From: Methanoculleus marisnigri
GTDB taxonomy: Archaea > Halobacteriota > Methanomicrobia > Methanomicrobiales > Methanoculleaceae
Length of the DNA stretch: 7,106 nt
Direction: 5' to 3'
Assembly (NCBI GenBank): GCA_002503885.1
Contig: DASQ01000151.1
Coordinates: 1 to 7,106 of the forward strand
The notes under the pieces are model-generated. The model did no database searches. It saw only the letters and a program-made list of their open reading frames with translations, and had not been told where the DNA came from. Positions 1-6,319 of this stretch are shown here, piece after piece (position 1 is the first letter of the stretch; each line of letters opens with the position of its first letter). Made by a program: the position numbers and the translations under genes.

Positions 1-192
1 CCTTGCCCGTCGTATATGAACCGGGATCTGAAATTGTCGGATCGCGAATGGGCGTGTCCCGACTGTGGTACAGTTCACGATTGAGATAGTAACGCAGCGA
101 TCAATATCAAGAAGTTCGCCCTACAAGAGCAGAACCTTGTCGGAGTAGCAGGTGCGGAACGCGCCGAAGAGCCTGTGGACTCGCCTCAATAG
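1..192 (+). pseudogene. tnpB: TnpB RNA-guided nuclease, C-terminal fragment with in-frame stop
   Basis: Frame 1 reads the C-terminal zinc finger and RuvC-III region of TnpB: NRDLKLSDREWACPDCG, then TVHD, a TGA stop at 82-84, then DSNAAINIKKFA and a natural stop TAG at 190-192. The family motif here is HDRDxNAAxNI, so the TGA sits where the Arg codon (CGA) belongs, a single C-to-T change. The RuvC-III catalytic Asp (codon 85-87) lies just after the stop, so the product would lack it. The first zinc knuckle also looks damaged: the family has CxxCG before the YxN motif, but here C-P-S runs straight into Y-M-N, as if the CG pair (6 bp) were lost; the second knuckle CPDC is intact. Most of the gene is upstream of the window. 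A sequencing error at 82 is possible, but the second defect supports real decay. Confidence 0.85.
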
Positions 193-240
193 GGGGAGAA
201 TGAAGCAGGAAGCCCCGCCCTAAAGGGCGGGGTAGTTCAC
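1..240 (+). mobile_element. Right end of an IS200/IS605-family (IS1341-like) element
   Basis: This is the 3' part of a tnpB-carrying element; its left end lies outside the window. It contains the tnpB C-terminus (1-192) followed by a short non-coding tail with the typical right-end hairpin: CCCCGCCCT at 213-221, loop AA, AGGGCGGGG at 224-232, then GTAGTTCAC ending at 240. The boundary at 240/241 is set by the neighbour: from 241 onward the minus strand reads the conserved end of UvsE, while 240 and below reads transposon. No tnpA is visible. The broken tnpB suggests an old, immobile copy, though it could still be moved by a TnpA acting in trans. Confidence 0.85.
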
Positions 241-260
241 CCTTGATCTCGAGCATGATG
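100..260 (+). ncRNA. Putative omega RNA (reRNA) scaffold with guide in uvsE
   Basis: In IS200/IS605 elements the TnpB guide RNA is made from the 3' end of tnpB plus the right end, and the guide is the flanking DNA just beyond the element. Here that gives a scaffold ending with the 9-bp hairpin at 213-232 and GTAGTTCAC, and a guide starting at 241 inside uvsE (antisense orientation). The 5' limit is a guess; only the hairpin and the right-end boundary are seen directly. With tnpB broken, any such RNA would need a TnpB from another copy. Confidence 0.4.
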
Positions 261-1069
261 TCCATATCCGTCGACGCGGTTTCGGCGAGAAACTGCTCAA
301 AATGGGTGGGGTCCAGGCTCTCCGCATGCCGGCCTCTCCGTCCGCCGGGCATCTGGGTGCTGTAGTCGGTCATCAGGATGCCGTCTTTAAGCCGCCAGGT
401 TGCGCCGGACCGCGCCGCCGCTTCGGCCGCCCCGACGCCCGAAGGGTTGACCTGGTGGTGGAAGACGTCGAAGAGCACCGGGATGCCGGTCTCCTCGTGG
501 ATGCGGAGACAGTCGGCCAGCGTGTAGCGCGAGTCGTCGTTCTCGACGACCAGCCAGCGGAGGATGCTCTCGTCGAGGCGGGAGTATATGCTTGCGAACC
601 GCTCCATGCTCTCCTTCTGGTCCCCGTATACGCCGCCGACGTGGATCTGGATCTTCGCGGTCGTATCAAGGTGCATGGCGTCGAGGACCGCGGCGTGGTA
701 GCGGAGCTCCGCGACGCTCTTCTCAACGATCCCCGGGTCTTTCGCGTTGACGACGACGAACTGGTCGGGGTGCATGGAGATCCGCATCCCGTGGTCCCTG
801 ACGAACCGGCCAATCTCCCCGAACGTCCCGGCGAAGGTATCCTGCCAGGCGGCGGTGCAGACCGGGTGCGATGCGAAGGGGACGAGACCCGAGCCGATCC
901 GGAAGAAGAGGATGGACTCTCTCCGGTTAAAGCGGAGGATTAGATCAAGGCACCTGAGGTTCTCTCTGACGGTCTCTTCCAGCCGTTCATCGGAGTAGGA
1001 GGAGAGCCGGAACGTGCGGCCACAGGAGCAGCCGACGCTCCGGTTGATGCACGGGTAGCCGATCTTCAT
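107..1069 (-). CDS. uvsE: UV damage endonuclease UvsE/UvdE, C-terminus replaced by transposon sequence
   Basis: UvsE is a TIM-barrel, metal-dependent endonuclease that nicks DNA 5' of UV photoproducts and abasic sites. From the ATG at 1067-1069 the protein starts MKIGYPCIN, the usual family start. Likely metal ligands are visible: H100 (MHPDQF), H143 (QIHVGG), E176 (VVEND), D201 and H204 (FDVFHH), H248 (GRHAE) and E274 (IMLEIK). Where Thermus UvsE has a His before YS, this protein has D235 (TDYSTQ); that may be normal for the archaeal branch. Native sequence stops at K276 (242-244); residues 277-320 are antisense translation of the IS right end and tnpB, ending at a TGA (107-109). An alternative GTG start at 1115-1117 overlaps the upstream glycosylase stop (GTGA) and would add 16 residues; I prefer the ATG because the family begins there, after GGGAAAGG. 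It is probably co-transcribed with the glycosylase. Activity is plausible since all ligands remain, but stability is uncertain. Confidence 0.93.
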   Translation of the reverse strand: MKIGYPCINRSVGCSCGRTFRLSSYSDERLEETVRENLRCLDLILRFNRRESILFFRIGSGLVPFASHPVCTAAWQDTFAGTFGEIGRFVRDHGMRISMHPDQFVVVNAKDPGIVEKSVAELRYHAAVLDAMHLDTTAKIQIHVGGVYGDQKESMERFASIYSRLDESILRWLVVENDDSRYTLADCLRIHEETGIPVLFDVFHHQVNPSGVGAAEAAARSGATWRLKDGILMTDYSTQMPGGRRGRHAESLDPTHFEQFLAETASTDMDIMLEIKGELPRPLGRGFLLHSPPIEASPQALRRVPHLLLRQGSALVGRTS

Positions 1070-1113
1070 GCCTTTCCCGGGGTGAGACTGTAGCGGTATC
1101 AACCTGCCGCCTC

Positions 1114-2007
1114 TCACCTGCAGGTATACGCCCCGTCGCTCTCGGCGATGAACCCTTCCTTCTCCAGGTCGCCGAGGATCTTACGCACCCTGCCGGGATT
1201 CTCACAGACCCGGAGCACCACCTGCTCCTCCGTGACGGTCCCTTCCTCGAGGACGAGCGCGAGTACCCGTCCTCTGACCTGCCGGTCGGACCCCTCGAAC
1301 CGGCTCTGCCGGGTATAGGACGCGCTCCGCCGGTTCGGGTTCGCCGTCCGCTTCTTTAACACCGTGCCGTAGTCCATCAGCGCGCTGTACCACTCCCGCG
1401 GGTTCTCCCCGGGGAGGCTCTGCTCGACGAGGGGGAGTATCTCGTCGTCCCGGACATCTTCCCGGTCCTGGAAGAAGAAGTGGATGAAGATCCGCCGGAT
1501 GTTCGTCTCGATGTAGACGACCGGCATGTTGAACGCATACGCAACAATCGCCGCCGCGGTCGCCTTCCCGATGCCGGGGAAGGTTGCGAGCGTATCGGGA
1601 TCGGCCGGGAGCCGGCCGCCGTACCCGTCCACCACGCGCCCGGCGGTAGTCTGGAGCGCGATTGCCCGGCGGTTGTATCCCATGCCCTGCCAGGCGAGGA
1701 GCACCTCGCTTCTGGGTGCACGGGCAAGGCTCTCGAAGTCCGGAAACTGTTCGAGAAACTCCCGGTACTTCACGGCAACCCGCTCGACCTGTGTCTGCTG
1801 GAGCATGATCTCCGAGACGAGGATCCGGTAGGGGTCGGTGGTGCGCCGCCAGGGGAGGTCGCGGCCGTGGGCGCGGTAGTGGGAGAGGATGAGGTCGCGA
1901 AAGAGGCGGATGGTCTCCGGTGTTGATCCCTGCTCGCGGATAGCGTCGAGAAGCCGGCGTTCGCGGTCGTTCTGGTCGGGGTCGAGGGTGCCGATCACAG
2001 GGATCAT
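1114..2007 (-). CDS. mutY: MutY-like HhH-GPD DNA glycosylase lacking the Fe-S cluster
   Basis: This belongs to the A/G-specific adenine glycosylase family of base excision repair. From the ATG at 2005-2007 it has 297 residues: LPWR at 51-54, VSEIMLQQTQV at 64-74 with the catalytic-type Glu E66, WQGMGYNRRA at 106-115, the helix-hairpin-helix FPGIGKATAAAI at 143-154, and YIETNIRR at 165-172. The usual catalytic Asp (as in LDGNVKR of MutY) is replaced by E167, and the residue that is Ser in MutY, Lys in EndoIII and Tyr in MIG is Ala149. The C-terminal Cys cluster is absent; instead come LKKRTANPNRRS and a winged-helix-like tail (about 235-297). I recall the same pattern in a cluster-less MutY-like group in archaea and candidate-phyla bacteria, so it looks like a subfamily trait rather than decay. 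The upstream ATG at 2088 was rejected because a TATA-like box lies downstream of it. The stop overlaps the alternative uvsE GTG, suggesting coupling. The exact substrate is unsure. Confidence 0.9.
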   Translation of the reverse strand: MIPVIGTLDPDQNDRERRLLDAIREQGSTPETIRLFRDLILSHYRAHGRDLPWRRTTDPYRILVSEIMLQQTQVERVAVKYREFLEQFPDFESLARAPRSEVLLAWQGMGYNRRAIALQTTAGRVVDGYGGRLPADPDTLATFPGIGKATAAAIVAYAFNMPVVYIETNIRRIFIHFFFQDREDVRDDEILPLVEQSLPGENPREWYSALMDYGTVLKKRTANPNRRSASYTRQSRFEGSDRQVRGRVLALVLEEGTVTEEQVVLRVCENPGRVRKILGDLEKEGFIAESDGAYTCR

Positions 2008-2071
2008 TCTGTCTGACGGTGAGAAATAGGTTGGGCCCGGGGGTTGAGGGCCTCTTGAATTGCGCTGGTCG

Positions 2072-2097
2072 TGTTTATGCCATTGCAATATTTGGCA
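2072..2097 (-). promoter_or_regulatory. Candidate glycosylase promoter with overlapping dyad
   Basis: On the minus strand a CATAAACA box lies at 2079-2072, about 65 bp before the chosen ATG, which would place transcription start near 2050 and give a leader of roughly 40 nt. Just upstream, and overlapping the box, is a dyad: TGCCA (2078-2082) and TGGCA (2093-2097), with the palindrome ATTGCAAT at 2082-2089 inside. The dyad covers the BRE position, where a repressor could act; that role is only a guess. Confidence 0.35.
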
Positions 2098-2274
2098 CGG
2101 ATTTCCATCGGGCTGCGCACCTGGCGGTGCTCGAGATCCGTTCCTGTCGGAACGTCACCAGTCTAAGACCGAAGGTCTTCTCCTGCTCCTGCCCTTCGGC
2201 CAGTCGCTTATCGCCACGCACTGCCCCCGCCCCCTGGGGCGGGGGAGGAGGCCGGAGGCCGGGCGGGGTGGGGG

Positions 2275-2287
2275 TTATATATTTCCC
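2275..2287 (-). promoter_or_regulatory. Strong archaeal BRE/TATA element
   Basis: The minus strand reads GGGAAATATATAA (2287-2275): a purine/A-rich BRE directly joined to TATATAA, the best promoter match in the window. Start would be near 2250, on the 5' side of the GC hairpin 2224-2245. The next minus-strand gene is the glycosylase at 2007, so the transcript would be either a structured leader of about 240 nt for that gene or a separate small RNA. Read on the plus strand the box has no BRE, so the minus direction is favoured. Confidence 0.5.
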
Positions 2288-2302
2288 AGATTGGTGGAGA
2301 CA

Positions 2303-2322
2303 GGGGAGGGGTAACCCTCCCC
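2303..2322. terminator. Inverted repeat, possible terminator hairpin
   Basis: GGGGAGGG (2303-2310), loop GTAA, CCCTCCCC (2315-2322): a perfect 8-bp stem about 110 nt past the helicase stop. No T-run follows on either strand, so a classic intrinsic terminator is not supported. It may instead block read-through toward the TATA box at 2275-2287. Confidence 0.3.
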
Positions 2323-2428
2323 GTCAGCCCCTCCCCCCGTGGCGATACCCCCACGGTCCACTATCTCAGGACAGGTGGGGAGAAAAGACACCAAACTAGA
2401 TCCGGGAGATCACTGTTGCGGGCTCTCT

Positions 2429-5400
2429 TCACCCTTCCCGCGCCCGCATCACCGTGAGCCGGACGCCTGCCGCCCCGTCGAGGTCGAACGTTCGCTCTTC
2501 ACCGTGGGCCCGGCAGAACTCCTGGAGGTCGAGCATATGCGTAAGGCCCACCGCCGCCTTCTCGTTCTGCACGAGGTCGAGCGGCGGCTCCAGGAGCGGC
2601 CGGGGCAGGAAGACCATGCATTTGGACCGGCTCCGGGTCAGCGATACGTTCAGCCGGTTTCTGCTGTAGATGAACTCGGCCTCGGCAAGGGCGGTCTCGA
2701 CATCGCTTACGCCGTAACTGACGATGACCGCCTCCGCCTCCTGGCCCTGCATCTTGTCGACGGTGTCCACGAACGGGTGTGCTTCCCAGGCTCGAATGTC
2801 GGCCAGGTGATCCTGGATTGCCCCGATCTGGGCATGGTGCGGGCTGACGATGAAGAGCCCCTGCCGCCAGAAGAGGAAGTCCCCGTCCTCTGTCGCCGGA
2901 TACGGCTTACCGGAGCAGGGGTCGAGGAGCCTCTCCCGGAGCGCTCCGGTCAGCCGGGCAACCAGCGCCGCCTCGATCCGGTTCTCCACCGTCGTCCGGA
3001 CGCCCTCGAGGACACAGAGCACGAGCGGGTACGCGGGATCGAGGATCCACTCGATAAACTCCTCCTCGGGCGAACCTGGTCCAAGGGCGATCCGCTGCCG
3101 CCCGATCGCGTCGGACGCCGGAGCGTAGCCGGCGCCGTAGAGCGTCTCCGCCGGGAACCCTGAGAGGGTGCGGTTCATCCGCCAGTTCTCCTGGAGCTGG
3201 CAGGTATAGATGGGGTGTTTTGGGTCGTCACGGCGGCGGAGGTAGGCGAAGATGGAGTCATCGAGCCCCGGCAGCCCGTCTTCCGGCACCGGATACTCCC
3301 CCTGGACGACCGGGGGGAGCTGCAGGTCGTCACCTGCGAGGACGAGCCTTCCGCCCTGGCCGAGCATCGGGAGCACCATCGCCAGCTCGGCCGGCCTCAT
3401 CTGCGACGCTTCATCGACGACCAGGAGGTCGAGGGACGGGAGGGACTTCTCGAGTTTGCCGAAACTGTGCACCGTCCCGCCGAGGAGGAGGGACGGGTAG
3501 CCGACGACGGTCTCGGCCCGGTCGTGGGGCAGCACTTCGAGGCTCCGTTCGCCTCTGGGCGTCCTGATGCTCTTTAGTTTGTAGATCGGCAGGCCTGCGG
3601 CAAGGTCGAACTCGTCGACGGACTCCTGCACCTTGATGAGCAGGTTCTCGACGGCGGCGTGGGTGAATGCCGCGACACCCACCCTGATACGCTCTCCGTG
3701 CGCCCTCCGGGCTTTGACGAGCGAGAGGATGGCCTTCGCGAGGAAATGCGTCTTCCCGGTCCCGGGCGGTCCCCAGACGAGGGTCAGGCGGTTCGTCATC
3801 AGATGGGAAAACGCCCGGACCTGGCTTTTAGTGAACCCGGCGTCGTGGACGAGCCGTTCTGCATCGGCGACGACCTCCCCTGGCTCACGGATCGGGGCGG
3901 CGAACCCCTGCGGGTCCCGGAGGAGGCGGATGAACGCGTTCTCCGGCTGCTCGTCCAGGGTGAGAAGGCGGTCGACGTATCGCGGCACGACAAAATCGGT
4001 GAACCGGGGGTGCAGCACCGCGAGGTCGCCCTCGGCGAAGGGTGCGTGCTCCCGGCAGTAGGTCACCTCAAGGGCGAACCCCCTGACCTGTCCGGCCTTC
4101 CGGTCGACGATGCTGTCCCGGACCCTGGCAAAGCAGACTCCACTCTTCCCCGGGTTCGGGCTGCTCCGGTAGCGGAGGTCGTCGAACGCAAGGAGGGCCT
4201 CCTCACCCGCATCGCCGTCCGGCACGAGGAGGTAACTGAATGCCTGCGACTGCTCGATGAGCGAGAGGTCGAGAGGTGCGAGCACCTTCCAGAAGTTCCC
4301 CTCGCTCTTCCGCACAGGGATGCTTGTCCCGTCCCGGACCCTTACGGTCCACGGCCTGCTCCGGAGTTCCTGTATCCGCCGCGCACCCATGGTCGATTCG
4401 TACTCCGCGATGAAGAGGAGGCGGGATATCTCCGGCATGGCGGCATCCCACGAGCGCGGGAACCGGAAGTTCTCCGCCCACCGCACGAGGCTGCCCTTCA
4501 CCCGTTCGCGGAGCCCGTCGAGCGCGCTCCCGGCCGCAAGCAGGCGGCGCGATATCTCCTGCCGGACCCAGCCTGCAGCCTCCGGTCTTGCCCCGCTCCA
4601 CGCCATGATGATGGCGTCGCTCTTCATCGCGTTGCTCTGCTCGTTCCAGAAGAGGCTCGCCGGGGTCAGCCGGTATGCGAAGCGCGAAGAGGGAATGGCG
4701 AGAAGGACCTCCGGCAGACGGAGCGTGAACGGGATGGGGAGCGCAAGCAGCCGCCGGATCTCGCGGGTGAGGACGACAAGCGGGAACGGGACCGAACTGC
4801 TCGGGTGGCTGGACCCGAGAGCGACCCCGGGGTCCTGGTAGTAGAACCGCAGCCGCAGGGCATCCTCCGCGGTCGCGGGGTCTTTTATCGCCTCTTCGAG
4901 CAGCCGGGTGAAGAGTTCCGTCTCGTAGGTGTCGTAGACGTAGGTCTGCACCGACTTCCGGTCCGCCCAGTCCCTGCCCTGGTTATAGTCGTGGACGACC
5001 GCAAGTTCTGCGGTGAGTGCCCGGACAAACTCCTGCCGCACCCGCGTGCAGTCATCAGGGTGCGCGGCAACGAAGACGGCTTCGTTTGAAGGCGTCCCGT
5101 AGACTGCTTCGCCCTTGCTCCGCCGGAACCCGAGCGCGTATACCTGGCTGGAGACGGGGTCCTTCTGGAGCGTCAGGATGATGCCGATGTCTTCGTAGAT
5201 GGGGAGGGCAAGCGAGGTTGCGGCGAGCGCGACGACCTCTCCCGTGGTGAGCGCCCGGACGGTTGCCCGCAGGCGGTCGCCCTGGTCGGCGAGCGACCCG
5301 CAGTTGTCGAGGTGCCGGTCGCTCCCGGGGTCCCGAAGAAACCTCTCCAGGTCGGCAAGCGTGTTGATGGAGAGATTGGCGCTCCAGGGTGCTTCGCGGA

Positions 5401-6208
5401 GGTAACGCCGCCCGACCGTCGAGAGGCCCGGTATCTGCGAGACCGAGGCGGAGGCCTCCGCCTCCTCGCGGCAGTGGGAGTAAAACTCACAGGACTCGCA
5501 CCGTGAGGTGATATGCCAGGGCACGTCCTCCGGCGGGCCGGCAAGGATACCCGGGAGACGGTGGCGGAGGAAGTCCTCGATCACCCGTATGTTGAGGTGC
5601 AGGCTGAACGGTTCCGGGTCGTCCGCTCCGGAGAGCCAGATCCCGGCCCGGGAGAGGTCGACTTTGAGATCGATCCCGAGCAGGTTTAAGGCGTGATCGA
5701 GGATCAGGGCATACAGCGTTGCCTGGATCCGGTGGCTGACGCTGAGGTCTTCGCTCGCCTTGATGTCGATGATCTGCAGGCACCCCTCTTCATCAAGCCT
5801 GATGAGATCGGGGCGGCAGGGGGAGAACCGGTGCACCCCGGGTTCGAGACCGTAGTTGCGCAGAAAGTGGACCGAGACCGGGATGGTCGACTGGTAGATC
5901 GCCTCGCCCGGGGAGAGCCGGGGGAGGAGGTCGAAACTCTCCTCGATGGAGAACGAACGGTCGGAGAGGGGGCCTGTCCCGTCCGGAATTCGCACCGCTC
6001 CTGCCAGTCTGGTGCGGACAACCTCCTCTTCCCAGCGGATGCCTGCATCCAGGAGGGCTCGCGTCACCGGGTTCCTGTCCATCGGAACCGCCGGGATGCC
6101 GGCTATTTCGCGCTCCTGCTCCGGGGTCGCGTGATAGCGGAGGTAGCGTTCGCAGTCGTGGTAGAAGAACCAGCCGATGAGCGACGGGCTGAGGTTGAAG
6201 CGGGGCAT
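2429..6208 (-). CDS. Cas4/RecB-like Fe-S nuclease fused to SF1 Dna2/Upf1-like helicase
   Basis: This 1259-residue protein has a Dna2-like order. Residues 1-250 are a PD-(D/E)XK nuclease with a predicted 4Fe-4S cluster: C19 plus C237-x2-C240-x5-C246; G56/E60 (motif I), D134 (RPDLIRL), D148-x-K150 (IIDIKAS), Q162-x3-Y166. Residues about 260-450 resemble the HhH plus RNase H/DnaQ-like region of TM0106-type RecB nucleases, but the expected LDIExDP reads LTLQKDP (345-351), so its acidic residues seem lost. Residues 450-780 are not recognised, apart from a possible beta-barrel near 720-745. The helicase spans about 790-1205: Q796, Walker A GPPGTGKT (813-820), motif Ia AFTHAAVENLL (847-857), Walker B VVDEASQ (930-936), motif III GDDLQLPP (959-966), NWRM (1008-1011), VDKMQGQEA (1150-1158), NVSLTRSRSK (1187-1196). 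It is likely a helicase-nuclease for DNA end processing, repair or possibly defence. No good Shine-Dalgarno sequence precedes the ATG (6206-6208). It is longer than stand-alone Cas4 or Upf1-like proteins but usual for such fusions. Confidence 0.93.
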   Translation of the reverse strand: MPRFNLSPSLIGWFFYHDCERYLRYHATPEQEREIAGIPAVPMDRNPVTRALLDAGIRWEEEVVRTRLAGAVRIPDGTGPLSDRSFSIEESFDLLPRLSPGEAIYQSTIPVSVHFLRNYGLEPGVHRFSPCRPDLIRLDEEGCLQIIDIKASEDLSVSHRIQATLYALILDHALNLLGIDLKVDLSRAGIWLSGADDPEPFSLHLNIRVIEDFLRHRLPGILAGPPEDVPWHITSRCESCEFYSHCREEAEASASVSQIPGLSTVGRRYLREAPWSANLSINTLADLERFLRDPGSDRHLDNCGSLADQGDRLRATVRALTTGEVVALAATSLALPIYEDIGIILTLQKDPVSSQVYALGFRRSKGEAVYGTPSNEAVFVAAHPDDCTRVRQEFVRALTAELAVVHDYNQGRDWADRKSVQTYVYDTYETELFTRLLEEAIKDPATAEDALRLRFYYQDPGVALGSSHPSSSVPFPLVVLTREIRRLLALPIPFTLRLPEVLLAIPSSRFAYRLTPASLFWNEQSNAMKSDAIIMAWSGARPEAAGWVRQEISRRLLAAGSALDGLRERVKGSLVRWAENFRFPRSWDAAMPEISRLLFIAEYESTMGARRIQELRSRPWTVRVRDGTSIPVRKSEGNFWKVLAPLDLSLIEQSQAFSYLLVPDGDAGEEALLAFDDLRYRSSPNPGKSGVCFARVRDSIVDRKAGQVRGFALEVTYCREHAPFAEGDLAVLHPRFTDFVVPRYVDRLLTLDEQPENAFIRLLRDPQGFAAPIREPGEVVADAERLVHDAGFTKSQVRAFSHLMTNRLTLVWGPPGTGKTHFLAKAILSLVKARRAHGERIRVGVAAFTHAAVENLLIKVQESVDEFDLAAGLPIYKLKSIRTPRGERSLEVLPHDRAETVVGYPSLLLGGTVHSFGKLEKSLPSLDLLVVDEASQMRPAELAMVLPMLGQGGRLVLAGDDLQLPPVVQGEYPVPEDGLPGLDDSIFAYLRRRDDPKHPIYTCQLQENWRMNRTLSGFPAETLYGAGYAPASDAIGRQRIALGPGSPEEEFIEWILDPAYPLVLCVLEGVRTTVENRIEAALVARLTGALRERLLDPCSGKPYPATEDGDFLFWRQGLFIVSPHHAQIGAIQDHLADIRAWEAHPFVDTVDKMQGQEAEAVIVSYGVSDVETALAEAEFIYSRNRLNVSLTRSRSKCMVFLPRPLLEPPLDLVQNEKAAVGLTHMLDLQEFCRAHGEERTFDLDGAAGVRLTVMRAREG

Positions 6209-6226
6209 GGGCGGTCTCGGAGGTCA

Positions 6227-6247
6227 GGGAGGGTCGGGAGCCCTCCC
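6227..6247 (-). promoter_or_regulatory. Hairpin in the helicase 5' leader
   Basis: GGGAGGG (6227-6233) and CCCTCCC (6241-6247) can form a 7-bp stem with a 7-nt loop, 19 nt upstream of the helicase ATG. If the mRNA starts near 6265 this would be in its leader and could affect translation. The same GGGAGGG/CCCTCCC arms occur in the hairpin at 2303-2322, downstream of this gene. Confidence 0.3.
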
Positions 6248-6288
6248 GGTTGTGACTCTTTGTTTGTGCGGTCGTGGGAAAACAGTTG

Positions 6289-6313
6289 TTACATATGGGT
6301 TCTTTTGGGTTCT
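6289..6313 (-). promoter_or_regulatory. Candidate helicase promoter with paired direct repeats
   Basis: On the minus strand a weak TATA-like ATATGTAA lies at 6296-6289, about 80 bp before the ATG, giving a predicted start near 6265. Immediately upstream are two AGAACCC copies (plus strand GGGTTCT at 6297-6303 and 6307-6313) spaced exactly 10 bp, one helical turn. That spacing suits a dimeric regulator binding next to the TATA box, but nothing identifies one. Confidence 0.3.
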
Positions 6314-6319
6314 ATACGG

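Larger units (their letters stand above)
2008..2428. other. Intergenic region with many short hairpins
   Basis: No convincing gene is seen in these 421 bp; the plus-strand reading frame across it has random composition. It holds compact inverted repeats in a row: GCACC/GGTGC (2117-2130, loop 4), CGTTCC/GGAACG (2139-2154, loop 4), AAGACC/GGTCTT (2165-2179, loop 3), a 10-bp GC-only stem with a 2-nt loop (2224-2245), GGCC/GGCC (2250-2260), GGGGAGGG/CCCTCCCC (2303-2322, loop GTAA) and CCGTGG/CCACGG (2337-2356). A pyrimidine-rich minus-strand stretch at 2390-2374 (TGTCTTTTCTCCCCACC), about 40-55 nt after the helicase stop, could be its archaeal terminator. The region could be a structured leader, an sRNA locus, or a dispersed repeat. 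Confidence 0.6.

Noticed and set aside
302..943. Plus-strand open frame of 213 codons
   Set aside because: It is fully antisense to uvsE, whose product has clear family motifs on the minus strand.
2005..2088. Upstream ATG (2086-2088) as the glycosylase start
   Set aside because: The extra 27 residues are not like the family, and a TATA-like box lies between this ATG and the one at 2007.
3659..5089. Long plus-strand open frame of 476 codons
   Set aside because: It is antisense to the helicase-nuclease, is rich in R, P, E and V as expected for the opposite strand of GC-rich coding DNA, and shows no motif; the minus-strand protein has a full set of conserved motifs.
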